Shown here piece by piece: positions 18,581-27,508 of a stretch of 64,000 bases of DNA. Location of the stretch: NCBI GenBank assembly GCA_002321895.1, contig DCMZ01000003.1, forward strand, positions 399,070 through 463,069, given 5' to 3'. How positions within the stretch are numbered: position 1 is the first letter of the stretch; each line of letters starts with the position of its first letter. The position numbers and the translations under genes were made by a program. The notes under the pieces were generated by a model that did not search any database, was not told where the DNA came from, and was given only the letters and a program-made list of their open reading frames with translations. The DNA comes from Bdellovibrionaceae bacterium UBA1609 (GTDB taxonomy: Bacteria > Bdellovibrionota > Bdellovibrionia > Bdellovibrionales > UBA1609).

Positions 18581-21040
18581 TCATTCCGCTTCGTAGTTGT
18601 TAATAAGGACTTTACGTGGTTTTGAACCATTAGCTGGGCCAACAACGCCTTCCGCTTCAAAAACCTCAATGAGTCTCGCTGCGCGAGGATAGCCTAAACG
18701 GAATTTCCTTTGGATCAACGAAGCGCTAATGCCCTTTTGAGTGGACGCCCAAGACAAAATTTCATCATAGCGCTCGTCATACTCCTCAGATGAATCTGAC
18801 AATCCGCCGGATCCATCACCATTAAGATCAAAGCCACCGCCTGAACCTTCTAGAGCTTTCATTGCTAGTTCATCATATTCTGGTTCACCTTGCTCAGACC
18901 AAAACTCAATCACGCCGTTGATTTCTTCTTCGGTTAAATAAGCTCCATGATGTCTTTCAGGCTTTGAAACTCCTGGAGCTAAAAACAACATATCTCCGCG
19001 AGCGAGTAGTCGCTCAGCACCAGATTCATCCAAGATCACCCGGCTATCAAGTTTAGAGGCCACCTTAAAACTAGCGCGTCCTGGAATATTGGTTTTGATT
19101 AATCCCGTTACCACATCTTTTCTCGGCGACTGCATGGCTAGAACTAAATGTATACCACTAGCCCGTGCCATTTGAGCTAATCGCACCACACCTTGCTCAA
19201 CGTTTTGCTTATCAACAGCCATAAGATCACCAAATTCTTCCACCACTAAGACCACATAGGGCTGAGGGGTCCAATAGTAGGTTTGGTTCTTCTGCATGTT
19301 CTCTTCAAACTCAGCATTCACTTGTTCATGTTCAGCAACATCATCCGCTTTCAGTTTTGCTACTTTTTCATTAAAGCTTTCTATATTTCGAGCCCCAAAC
19401 TTAGCCATTGAAGCATAGCGCTTTTCCATCTCTCTAATCGCCCAACGAAGTGCCACCACCGCCTTTTTAGGTTCTCGAATGGGAGGCATCATGAGATGAG
19501 GGACATCATTAAATATGGCTAAATCCACCTGTTTTGGATCCACCAAAATCATCCGAAGGGTCTTGGGAGAATGTTTAAATAGCAGACTTGTTATAAATGA
19601 AACAATGAAAACAGACTTACCAGAGCCGGTGGTACCTGCCACCATAAGATGCGGCATCTTACGTAGATCCACTATTTTTGGATCCCCATTGGCCTGTCGT
19701 CCTAATGGTACTGGCAATTTAATATCTTCTTCCCAAAATTTATCTTCAGCAACGATGTCTTTTAAATAAACTGTTTCTTGGAAAGAGTTGGATGTTTCAA
19801 TTCCCACCACATCTCGTCCTGGGATCGGCGCTATAATTCGAACACTCTCTGAACTTAATGCTAAACTCAGATCATCTGCAAGATCAGTGATCTTTGATAT
19901 CTTTACATCGATGTTCGGTTTGAATTCGAACATGGTCACCGCAGGTCCAGGCTTTATGCCCACAATTTTACCACCCACGTTGAACTGCTCTAATTTGTCT
20001 ACGAGTAACCTAGATTTAACTCGAATTTCCTTTTCGTCGAGTCGCCGGCGCTCTAACGGTGGATCTTCTAATAAACTGAGTTTTGGTAATTCCCAGTTCT
20101 CTATATGTCTGGAAATTTTGGCTTTTAATTTAACCCGACGCTTTTTCTTTTTTCCAGAAAACTGATTTACCAATTTTAACTGCGTGCCTACCTTAGCCTC
20201 AATGGGAGGAAACTCTTCATCAAATTCATCCGATTCGACTTCGTCCTCATCAGCATATTCTTCTTCCTCTTCCCAATCTTCCTCTTCTTCCTCTGTATCA
20301 AAGGCATCTTTTTTAGAGATTTTGAAAAATCCTAAGGCTTTTCCTGCATCATTTTCCTCTGTACCCGAAGTGGTTCCCGCTGAAGTACTCCATCCTAATT
20401 GAGGCAGACGCATTTTTCTGAAAGGCGTCACAATGGCTCGAAAGATATTCATGATCTTTACACCCCACTCTTGCTCCTCCATCCGGTCACTAATATCTAA
20501 AATCACCTCTCTTGGCACAAGCAACAGGTCTTTAAGAGTTTTTTCCGTGTAAAAGATCGTTAATACGATGGTGAGTGCCCATAGGATTATGGCCACACCG
20601 TAAAAGTTAAAAATCGAAACCAGCGCATGACTAACGGTAATACCTAACAGTCCGCCCACGGGTACCTGCCCCGAAAAAAAATAGGTTTCTGGCCAGTACA
20701 GACCCATTAAGCTGGAACTTGTAACCACTAAGAGTAAAGCCCAAAGATATCTTAGATTGCGAATCCCTACTTCTCGACCTCGAAAACTCATCCAAGCCAA
20801 TCGAATGGACGCCAAAACAAGGACCCAAGCTGTTAGCCCCATAACCTGATATAGAATGTCGGAAAGAAACGATCCAAAGTAACCACAATAATTTGTTGCT
20901 TCTAAAGACTTGCCAATAGAATTAAACGAAGGATCTCTGGGATTAAAAGAAACCAAAGCTAGACCTACAAATACAGCCAGGGCGAGCCAAGCTGTACCTA
21001 CAATGTCACGCCGGAATTTATTTATAACGTGATTCATCAT
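18581..21040 (-). CDS. ftsK: FtsK/SpoIIIE DNA translocase
   Basis: FtsK couples septation to chromosome segregation by pumping DNA through the septum. The 819-aa protein has four membrane segments in residues 12-165, and then an acidic linker with an extreme Glu/Asp stretch (residues 249-278) and a lysine patch (297-304). The RecA-type motor follows, with Walker A GTTGSGKS (469-476) and Walker B VVLVVEEFGDLM. The C-terminal winged-helix gamma domain (GISASLIQRKFRLGYPRAAR) reads KOPS/SRS-like orienting sites. The start is uncertain by one codon (two adjacent ATGs, no clear Shine-Dalgarno). Confidence 0.96.
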   Translation of the reverse strand: MMNHVINKFRRDIVGTAWLALAVFVGLALVSFNPRDPSFNSIGKSLEATNYCGYFGSFLSDILYQVMGLTAWVLVLASIRLAWMSFRGREVGIRNLRYLWALLLVVTSSSLMGLYWPETYFFSGQVPVGGLLGITVSHALVSIFNFYGVAIILWALTIVLTIFYTEKTLKDLLLVPREVILDISDRMEEQEWGVKIMNIFRAIVTPFRKMRLPQLGWSTSAGTTSGTEENDAGKALGFFKISKKDAFDTEEEEEDWEEEEEYADEDEVESDEFDEEFPPIEAKVGTQLKLVNQFSGKKKKRRVKLKAKISRHIENWELPKLSLLEDPPLERRRLDEKEIRVKSRLLVDKLEQFNVGGKIVGIKPGPAVTMFEFKPNIDVKISKITDLADDLSLALSSESVRIIAPIPGRDVVGIETSNSFQETVYLKDIVAEDKFWEEDIKLPVPLGRQANGDPKIVDLRKMPHLMVAGTTGSGKSVFIVSFITSLLFKHSPKTLRMILVDPKQVDLAIFNDVPHLMMPPIREPKKAVVALRWAIREMEKRYASMAKFGARNIESFNEKVAKLKADDVAEHEQVNAEFEENMQKNQTYYWTPQPYVVLVVEEFGDLMAVDKQNVEQGVVRLAQMARASGIHLVLAMQSPRKDVVTGLIKTNIPGRASFKVASKLDSRVILDESGAERLLARGDMLFLAPGVSKPERHHGAYLTEEEINGVIEFWSEQGEPEYDELAMKALEGSGGGFDLNGDGSGGLSDSSEEYDERYDEILSWASTQKGISASLIQRKFRLGYPRAARLIEVFEAEGVVGPANGSKPRKVLINNYEAE

Positions 21041-21445
21041 TTAAGTATATAAACCTAATGTGCCATCGAATAGTCTTGAAAGAAGAATCTCGCGACTAAA
21101 GTTAGAGTTCAACGGGTGATAATTTTCAACTGAGACTCTATCTTTACGATTTTTTAACTACCCATTATGTCAATGTGGTTTTTGGATAGCCGACCGTTCC
21201 ATGTTGGTTTTGTAAAGAAGTCCATTAGATTTCTACAGACTTTTCCACAACAAGATTTTTTTTAAATTTATACAGGCTGGCATCTTCTGTTTTTTTGCAA
21301 AAAAAACTTGCAAAAGAAGGTGAAATAATAAAATTAATGGTCCTGCGTTTTTAAAAGAATTCATTCGTTAAAAGCGTAGTGTGTACTGAAGAGAGGAAAC
21401 TCTTTTTTTTAAAATCCAACAACTCTAGCGTAGGGGCAGTTCTTA
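21041..21445. other. 405-bp intergenic region between ftsK and the Fis-type gene
   Basis: I see no coding sequence. It is AT rich, contains a DnaA-box-like TTTTCCACA at 21241-21249, and near 21393-21413 has AAGAG-AGGAAA-CTCTT followed by T8, a weak hairpin with a T-run that could attenuate transcription into the Fis-type gene. The divergent promoters for ftsK and the Fis-type gene should be here; I could not fix their boxes. Confidence 0.5.
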
Positions 21446-21760
21446 ATGACACCGAGTCTTAATAGTTCAAACCATTTATTCGTAGCTAATCTTCAAAATG
21501 TATCTCTAGAAAAACTCGTTAAGAGCAAGCTGGAGGTTTTGTTTGAACAACAAACTGAAGCTGGTGTGGATTTAGACGGAACTGGTTTATACAAATTTTT
21601 CATCAAGCAAGTAGAAAAGCCTCTTATTGAGCTTTCCTTGGAAGCTAACAAAGGTAACCAAGTGAAAACTGCCAATATGCTTGGTATCAACCGTAACACT
21701 TTAAAAAAGAAAATTGATTCCTACGAAATTAAAGTTCGTGGAATTAAAGCAAGTATTTAA
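21446..21760 (+). CDS. Fis-family helix-turn-helix DNA-binding protein
   Basis: The 104-aa protein ends with a Fis-type HTH (LIELSLEANKGNQVKTANMLGINRNTLKKKI), the same fold found in Fis and in the C-termini of NtrC-type regulators. The N-terminal half (EKLVKSKLEVLFEQQ) is a likely dimerisation region. A GGGGCAG element 9 bp upstream supports the start. It probably acts as a nucleoid-associated or local transcription factor; with the histone, it is the second small nucleoid-type protein in this window. It lies about 100 bp before dnaB on the same strand. Confidence 0.88.
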   Translation: MTPSLNSSNHLFVANLQNVSLEKLVKSKLEVLFEQQTEAGVDLDGTGLYKFFIKQVEKPLIELSLEANKGNQVKTANMLGINRNTLKKKIDSYEIKVRGIKASI

Positions 21761-21862
21761 GATTCTCAATCAAAATTGAAGCATCGGCGGGTGCCTCATC
21801 GTTTTTTCATCCTTGTTTAGGCCCGCACACTTTGCACACTGATCGTGCTAGGGGATAAATTT

Positions 21863-23323
21863 ATGGAGCGGGTCCCGCCTAACAACATTGATGCCGAAAA
21901 ATCTGTTTTGGGTGGTCTCATGCTTGAGGAAGAAGCATGGACTGAAATCGTTGAGATCATTAGCGAAGATGACTTCTATAAGCCAGCGCATAAAAAAATC
22001 TTCCACGCCATTCAAGCCTTAAATCATAAAAGTCAGGCTTCTGACCTAGTGACAGTTTCCAACTTTTTAATGGAATCCGGTGAACTTGAGATGGTTGGCG
22101 GGCCAGCTTATTTAGCTGAACTTCTAGACGACACTCCTTCAGCTGCAAACATTGCTAGCCACGCCCAAATTGTAGCTGATAAATCTACAGTGAGACGAGT
22201 GATCCATGTAGGACAAGACATTGCCGATCAAGGATACACTCAGAGTTTTGAAAATATTGAAGAGTACGTCAATACGGCGGAATCCGCTATTTATAACGTC
22301 GCTCACAAAAATGTCTCCTCGGGTCTAACGGGACCTAGCGAACTTGTACAAGCCAGTTTAAAAAAGTTGGAAGAGTTATTTGCTAACAAGAGTGATATCA
22401 CAGGTGTACCTTCAGGATTTCTAGAGCTCGATGATATGACGGCTGGATTTCAACCCGGCGAATTAACCATCATTGCCGCTCGTCCTTCTATGGGTAAAAC
22501 GGCCTTTTCTCTGAATGTGGTTTTGCATGCCATATTGCGGGAGAAAAAGTCTGTGGCTTACTTCTCAGTGGAGATGGCGAAAGAATCTCTAATGATGAGG
22601 ATTATCTCACTGGCCTCAAAAATTCCACTGGGCTCCATTCGTGTGGGTAACATTGATGATAAACAATGGCCCAAGCTGATTAGTACCTCTGCGCAATTGA
22701 GCGAAGCCAAGATCTTTATCGACGACACTTCTGGGATTAGCCCCTTTGAAATTCGCTCTAAACTCCGTCGCATGTCCACAAAAGTGGGCGTCGACATGGT
22801 GGTGGTGGATTACCTTCAGCTCATGAGTATGAAGACCAAAATTGAATCTCGTGAACGGGAAGTTTCAGAGATCTCAAAAACCCTTAAGGCCATCGCTAAG
22901 GAATTTAGAGTACCTGTGATTGCCCTCGCACAGCTAAACCGAGGTGTGGAAGGCCGTACCGATCGTCGACCCATGCTCTCTGACTTGCGGGAATCGGGAT
23001 CCATTGAGCAGGATGCGGATATTATCATGATGCTTTTTCGTGAGGACTACTATGAACGGGATAACCCGGACATCAAAGGCCTTGCAGAAGTTATTATCGG
23101 TAAACAGCGTAACGGACCGACGGGTACAGTTAAACTCAAGTGGGTTCCTGAATACGGTATTTTCGACAACCTAGATCCTAACTCCTTCGGAGGACCACAG
23201 CCACCGGCTCCAGATGAGCCACCACCGGGCTTTGGCGCTGGTGCCCAGGCCAACCCTGGTAAGTCGGCCCCTTCCGCAGGACCGCCTTCTGGCGGCCCGA
23301 AGAACTTCGCCCCAGGTAGCTAG
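21863..23323 (+). CDS. dnaB: replicative DNA helicase DnaB
   Basis: DnaB is the hexameric helicase that unwinds the replication fork. The ATG at 21863 has AGGGGATAAATTT upstream and gives the family start MERVPPNNIDAEKSVLGGLM; an upstream GTG at 21845 is less likely. The N-terminal domain spans about 1-150, and the RecA-like domain has Walker A AARPSMGKTAF (Lys about 212), VVVDYLQLM (Walker B) and the late SDLRESGSIEQDADII block. The last 45 residues (FGGPQPPAPDEPPPGFGAGA and on) form an unusual Pro/Gly/Ala-rich tail not typical of DnaB. Confidence 0.96.
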   Translation: MERVPPNNIDAEKSVLGGLMLEEEAWTEIVEIISEDDFYKPAHKKIFHAIQALNHKSQASDLVTVSNFLMESGELEMVGGPAYLAELLDDTPSAANIASHAQIVADKSTVRRVIHVGQDIADQGYTQSFENIEEYVNTAESAIYNVAHKNVSSGLTGPSELVQASLKKLEELFANKSDITGVPSGFLELDDMTAGFQPGELTIIAARPSMGKTAFSLNVVLHAILREKKSVAYFSVEMAKESLMMRIISLASKIPLGSIRVGNIDDKQWPKLISTSAQLSEAKIFIDDTSGISPFEIRSKLRRMSTKVGVDMVVVDYLQLMSMKTKIESREREVSEISKTLKAIAKEFRVPVIALAQLNRGVEGRTDRRPMLSDLRESGSIEQDADIIMMLFREDYYERDNPDIKGLAEVIIGKQRNGPTGTVKLKWVPEYGIFDNLDPNSFGGPQPPAPDEPPPGFGAGAQANPGKSAPSAGPPSGGPKNFAPGS

Positions 23324-23330
23324 AATTCAA

Positions 23331-23360
23331 AAAGCAAACTCCTATCGATATTGTTTGCTG
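23331..23360 (-). terminator. possible terminator for the LysR gene
   Basis: On the minus strand AGCAAAC and GTTTGCT (7-bp stem, 13-nt loop) are followed by TTTTT. It lies between the convergent ends of dnaB and the LysR gene and is modest in strength. Confidence 0.45.
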
Positions 23361-23393
23361 GCATTCGCGTGACCGCTTCTTTATACAAATATA

Positions 23394-24305
23394 TCACTTC
23401 ATTTGACGGGTGGCTTTTTCTGCGGAATCAAGCAACAAGGTCATTAGGCGCTGTGGTATATCCAAATCGTCTCGGTAAGAGAGAAAAAAACGATGCACGC
23501 CAAAATGCTTTTCTGGAATGTTTTTTATATTGAGCGGTTTGAGCTGATCTTTGAATCGCTTAGCCACCTGAGTGGGTAAAACACCTATACCCAAATTTTG
23601 CACCACAAATTCCGCCACCACTTCAAACGAATCTAGTTCAAACTCTTGTCGGAACACCAATCCCCATTTTTGCATATACTGCTTTAGAGTGATCTTATCT
23701 TTGTCGGAGGCATCGGGAATATAAAATAACGAGTGCTCTCTTAAATCCTCGGCGGTAAAAGTGGTTTTTTTCATCTCCCTACTGCCATAGACACCATAAG
23801 TATCTTGATAGAGTTCGTGGCGAATCATTCCCGCTTTTTTAAATGTCTCCACGGTCAGTGCAATGTCCACTTCTCGCTGTACAAGAGCTTCATGTATCAC
23901 TGAGCTACGATCCGTCATCATACTTAAAGAAATGTTGGGTAGCTTTTCTAGTTCCGCCAGCAAAAGAGGTAAATAATAGATAGCAATAGACTGAAAAGTT
24001 CCCAAACGTATCCTACGGAGTTCCGGCAAATCAGGATTACTCAACGAAGCCTCGACCAGATCCAACTCTCGATAGTAGTTGCCACAAAATCTCCAAAGCC
24101 GTTCGCCGGCAGCGGTAAGCTCCACCCCACCTTTACCTCGATTAAAAAGCTTGGATCCTAGTATTTCCTCCAGCAAATTTAAATTGTAAGAAAGCGTTGG
24201 AGCAGACATCCCCAATGCTCTGGAACAGGCCTGAAGACTACCGTGATTGGCGATTTCAAAGAAGTAATAGAGTTTTTCTGTATGTTTAGCCAAGTTCGGT
24301 ACCAT
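23394..24305 (-). CDS. LysR-family transcriptional regulator
   Basis: The protein has an N-terminal winged HTH (LYYFFEIANHGSLQACSRAL, then SAPTLSYNLNLLEEILGSKLFNRGKGGVELT) and a periplasmic-binding-like effector domain (residues about 90-290). I prefer the ATG at 24305, which follows GGAGGCCCC; the in-frame ATG at 24320 has no Shine-Dalgarno and abuts a palindrome. It is divergent from the adenylation-domain gene, the classic arrangement for a LysR regulator of the neighbouring operon. The ligand is unknown. Confidence 0.92.
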   Translation of the reverse strand: MVPNLAKHTEKLYYFFEIANHGSLQACSRALGMSAPTLSYNLNLLEEILGSKLFNRGKGGVELTAAGERLWRFCGNYYRELDLVEASLSNPDLPELRRIRLGTFQSIAIYYLPLLLAELEKLPNISLSMMTDRSSVIHEALVQREVDIALTVETFKKAGMIRHELYQDTYGVYGSREMKKTTFTAEDLREHSLFYIPDASDKDKITLKQYMQKWGLVFRQEFELDSFEVVAEFVVQNLGIGVLPTQVAKRFKDQLKPLNIKNIPEKHFGVHRFFLSYRDDLDIPQRLMTLLLDSAEKATRQMK

Positions 24306-24320
24306 GGGGCCTCCAGGCAT

Positions 24321-24339
24321 TGTTAGAATTTTTCTAACA
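24321..24339. promoter_or_regulatory. palindrome in the LysR / adenylation intergenic region
   Basis: TGTTAGAATTTTTCTAACA is a perfect inverted repeat with 8-bp arms and a 3-bp centre, AT rich like LysR boxes. It lies between the divergent genes just upstream of the regulator, so it is a candidate LysR operator. Confidence 0.6.
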
Positions 24340-24415
24340 TAGGATTATATCCTTTTAAATATTTAAATCTCAAGATTTCCCCTATTACTTTAACTGTCCT
24401 TCCGGGGGGAAGGAA

Positions 24416-26062
24416 ATGCACATAGGGGGAAATATGAACACAAAACAAGTTCAATCAATCGTTAAGGCTCCTGAAAACTCTTCAGCTTTTGATACAGCAC
24501 AAATTTCAGGATTATCTTTAAAAGACCAGGTCCTTTTTGAACAATTTGGCCAAGGCCCTTTGGTGGACCTGCCTTTCCAGCGAGTCCATTACGGGTTTGA
24601 GAAATTTGCAAAAACCCAACCTCAAGCCGTAGCTGTGGACCACTTGGGTCGCACCATCACATACGGTGAACTCAACAGACAAGCCAATCAGTTATCTTTA
24701 GAGCTTATCCAGCGAGGGATTGGTCCCGGAGACTATGTAGGTCTGTTTCTTGAGCGATCTATCGAAATGGTTATAGGGATTTTTGCCATTTTAAAAACTG
24801 GAGCCGCCTACATCCCACAGGATGCTCGCATCACTCCATCCAATCAACTGCGACACATACTTAATACAGCTCAAGCCAAGGTGGTTCTCACCGTGAGTCA
24901 CCTCAAACACAAAATTCCACTGACAGACGAGGTGGAAATGATCGCTATTGATGAACTCAACCTGCAAAGCAAGACGAACAAATGGGGACAGTTACTACCT
25001 ATTAAAAGTCAGCCCGAGCAAGACGAACTTTGCTTTCTACTTTTCACAAGTGGAACCACTGGCATGCCAAACGGTGTAAAGGTGAGCCACGAAAATGTGA
25101 TCAATATCATAAACACTGCGCCAGGCAACTTAGGTATAAGACCCGGCTTAAAAGTGTCCCAAATACTCAATATATCTTTTGATATGAGTGCCTGGGAAAC
25201 CTTGGGTGCTCTCACTAACGGCGCCACTTTACTTATCCGTGGCAAAGACATTGGTGAAACTACAAGGAAAGCAGATGTGATCATTGCCACACCTAGTGTC
25301 CTTGGTGGCTTAGATCCTGAAAAACACCAAAATGTAAAAGTCGTTGCCGTGGCCGGAGAACCTTGTCCTCAAGCTTTGGCCGACCGCTGGTCGGAATTCT
25401 GCAACTTTCACAACAGCTGTGGTCCAACAGAGACCACCATCATAAACACCCTTCAGCCTTATAGTCCCGTGGCTCGCCAACTCACCATTGGCCGACCCAC
25501 TCCAAACAACACCGTGTATATTCTTAACGAAGACCTTATGCCATGTAAGATCGGAGAAATTGGTGAAATGTGGGCCGGTGGAAAGTGTGTCACCAAAGGT
25601 TACATCAATAACGATGCACTCACTAACGAACGCTATCGTCCAGACCCCTTCTTAGGAGGCGACCACGTGATGTTTCGCACTCGTGATCTTGGCCGCTGGA
25701 CTCGAAATGGAGAACTTCAGCACTTTGGAAGAACCGATGACCAAGTGAAAATCAAAGGTTTCCGTGTTGAGTTGGATTCCATCTCCACAGCCCTTGAATC
25801 TGTATCAGGATGCAAACAAGCCGTTTCCTTAAAGTTGGATTCTGTCACTTTAGTATCTTTTGTTAAGACAAACTCTATTAATATCGAACGCTGCTACGAT
25901 GCTGTCCAGGCCTTACTTCCTTACTATTGTACACCCAAGATCATAATTCCGGTGACGGAACTTCCTCGCACAGATCGAGGAAAAATTGATAAGCGCGCAT
26001 TAACTCAGTTAGCTGTTGAAAAGATAGAGGCTGCTGACAAAGAGCAGGGGGAATTAAAATGA
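24416..26062 (+). CDS. stand-alone NRPS-type adenylation (amino-acid-activating) protein
   Basis: This is an acyl/aminoacyl-AMP-forming enzyme of about 548 aa. The adenylation core motifs are all present: LTYGEL-type ITYGEL, LLFTSGTTGMPNGVKVSH (A3), FDMSAWETLGALTNGATL (A4), NSCGPTETTI (A5), GRTDDQVKIKGFRVEL (A8) and the A10 lysine in TDRGKIDKRAL. The A4 aspartate of FDMS matches the residue that holds the alpha-amino group in NRPS A domains, so an amino acid is the likely substrate. No thiolation (carrier) domain follows. The start is ambiguous: the ATG at 24416 follows GGGGGGAAGGAA, and the ATG at 24434 follows AGGGGGAAAT. It overlaps the next gene by 4 bp. Confidence 0.85.
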   Translation: MHIGGNMNTKQVQSIVKAPENSSAFDTAQISGLSLKDQVLFEQFGQGPLVDLPFQRVHYGFEKFAKTQPQAVAVDHLGRTITYGELNRQANQLSLELIQRGIGPGDYVGLFLERSIEMVIGIFAILKTGAAYIPQDARITPSNQLRHILNTAQAKVVLTVSHLKHKIPLTDEVEMIAIDELNLQSKTNKWGQLLPIKSQPEQDELCFLLFTSGTTGMPNGVKVSHENVINIINTAPGNLGIRPGLKVSQILNISFDMSAWETLGALTNGATLLIRGKDIGETTRKADVIIATPSVLGGLDPEKHQNVKVVAVAGEPCPQALADRWSEFCNFHNSCGPTETTIINTLQPYSPVARQLTIGRPTPNNTVYILNEDLMPCKIGEIGEMWAGGKCVTKGYINNDALTNERYRPDPFLGGDHVMFRTRDLGRWTRNGELQHFGRTDDQVKIKGFRVELDSISTALESVSGCKQAVSLKLDSVTLVSFVKTNSINIERCYDAVQALLPYYCTPKIIIPVTELPRTDRGKIDKRALTQLAVEKIEAADKEQGELK

Positions 26063-27408
26063 GATTACTCAGTACTACAATTGAAGCACCAAGAACCGAA
26101 GAACAAAATGACAAAGTTCAACTTCCTCCGCAAAAAGGTTTGTTCTACAGAACACTTAGACACCCTTTAATGCGCCCTTATTTTAGGTTAATGGTCGCGA
26201 TGATCGCCCTTAATATCTATGTATTTTCGCAAATTACTGAGTCCTTGAGTTTTTTAGACCATGGGCTCAGCGTAGACACTCTTGGGAAAATGGCGCTGGT
26301 TAACTTTTTAGTGGGCGCATTTTTCCGCCAACAATGGGTGGTGAACACTCTATTTAGAATCGCCACCAGCGTACCTAAATCCTTTCCACTCAGTGTACGT
26401 TGGGCTTGCGGCAAGGTTTACCACTTTGGCGGCATACATATAGGCACTTTTTTCGCCGGCAGTGTTTGGCATTTTATGACCACGGCTCAGTTGCTCATTC
26501 AGCCCACCTACGTAATGAACATGCCAGTTGCTACTCGCTATACTGCTTTGATCATCGCTGTTGTGTTAATGGCTATGATGATAGTGGCCCTCCCACAAAT
26601 CCGTCACAAACACCACGACCTATTTGAACGAGTGGTTCGCTTTGGATTGTGGTTCGTAGTTTACATGTTGTGGGGACAATTATGGATGGTTTCAGAGTTC
26701 AGACAAATTCCCATGTATAAAACCACTGAATTTTTTGGACTACTTTATCTCACCGGAATGATCGCTTTGCCTTGGTTGCGCCTTCGCCGTGTGGCCATAG
26801 ATATCAACACACCATCTAATCACGTAGCTTTAGCGAACTTTAACTACGGTGTAACTCCCTTTGCTGGATCGTCCACTGACTTGAGTACCAATCCGCTTTT
26901 AGAGTGGCACTCTTTCGCTAACATTCCTTCTCCTGGAGAAGATGGTTTTCGTCTCACTATTTCTCGTGCCGGTGACTGGACAGGAGATTTGATTGATAAG
27001 AAGCCCAAACATATTTGGGTGAAGGGAATACCAGCTGCTGGTGTAGGTAACATTGAACTGTGTTTTAAAAAAGTGGTGTGGGTGGCCACCGGTAGTGGGA
27101 TCGGCCCATGTGTGCCTCACCTTTTAGATAAAAAGGTGCCCTCACGACTGGTTTGGTCTACGCGAACTCCTGAAAAAACTTACGGCCATGCACTTGTTGA
27201 AGAAATTCAACAGGCGCAACAGGAAGCCATGATTTGGGATACAACCGCTAAAGGCAAACCCGATCTCACACAGCTCGCCTACGAAGCTTACAAAGAGTTT
27301 GATGCCGAAGCTGTGATCGTGATCTCCAACCAAAAGACAACTTTTAAAGTTAACTATGAACTCGAAAGCCGTGGCATTCCTTGTTTTGGTGCCATCTGGG
27401 ATTCTTAA
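26059..27408 (+). CDS. TmpA-like multispanning membrane oxidoreductase
   Basis: This is a 449-aa membrane protein. About six hydrophobic segments are visible in residues 40-240, for example FGGIHIGTFFAGSVWHFMTT and YTALIIAVVLMAMMIVALPQ. A cytoplasmic ferredoxin-reductase-like domain follows, with FRLTISRAGDWTGDL and the nucleotide-binding glycine loop VVWVATGSGIGPCVP. This layout recalls the fungal membrane flavoprotein TmpA, whose relatives are reported next to or fused with adenylation domains in other organisms; that link is from memory. It starts inside the end of the adenylation gene (4-bp overlap), so the two act together. The electron acceptor is unknown. Confidence 0.75.
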   Translation: MRLLSTTIEAPRTEEQNDKVQLPPQKGLFYRTLRHPLMRPYFRLMVAMIALNIYVFSQITESLSFLDHGLSVDTLGKMALVNFLVGAFFRQQWVVNTLFRIATSVPKSFPLSVRWACGKVYHFGGIHIGTFFAGSVWHFMTTAQLLIQPTYVMNMPVATRYTALIIAVVLMAMMIVALPQIRHKHHDLFERVVRFGLWFVVYMLWGQLWMVSEFRQIPMYKTTEFFGLLYLTGMIALPWLRLRRVAIDINTPSNHVALANFNYGVTPFAGSSTDLSTNPLLEWHSFANIPSPGEDGFRLTISRAGDWTGDLIDKKPKHIWVKGIPAAGVGNIELCFKKVVWVATGSGIGPCVPHLLDKKVPSRLVWSTRTPEKTYGHALVEEIQQAQQEAMIWDTTAKGKPDLTQLAYEAYKEFDAEAVIVISNQKTTFKVNYELESRGIPCFGAIWDS

Positions 27409-27421
27409 AAATTTAAACAAT

Positions 27422-27497
27422 AGGTACGGACACACTTTTGGGACTTTCAACGTCAATTTTATTAACACACCAAGTCCCAAAAGTGTGTCCGTACCGG
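27422..27497. repeat. perfect 24-bp inverted repeat with GTACGGACACAC arms
   Basis: The arm beginning GGTACGGACACACTTTTGGG at 27422 is repeated exactly in reverse complement ending at 27497, with a 28-bp AT-rich loop. It sits between the TmpA-like gene and the crotonase gene. It has no T-run and resembles a REP-type or small mobile repeat more than a terminator. Confidence 0.75.
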
Positions 27498-27508
27498 GGG
27501 GAAAGAAA

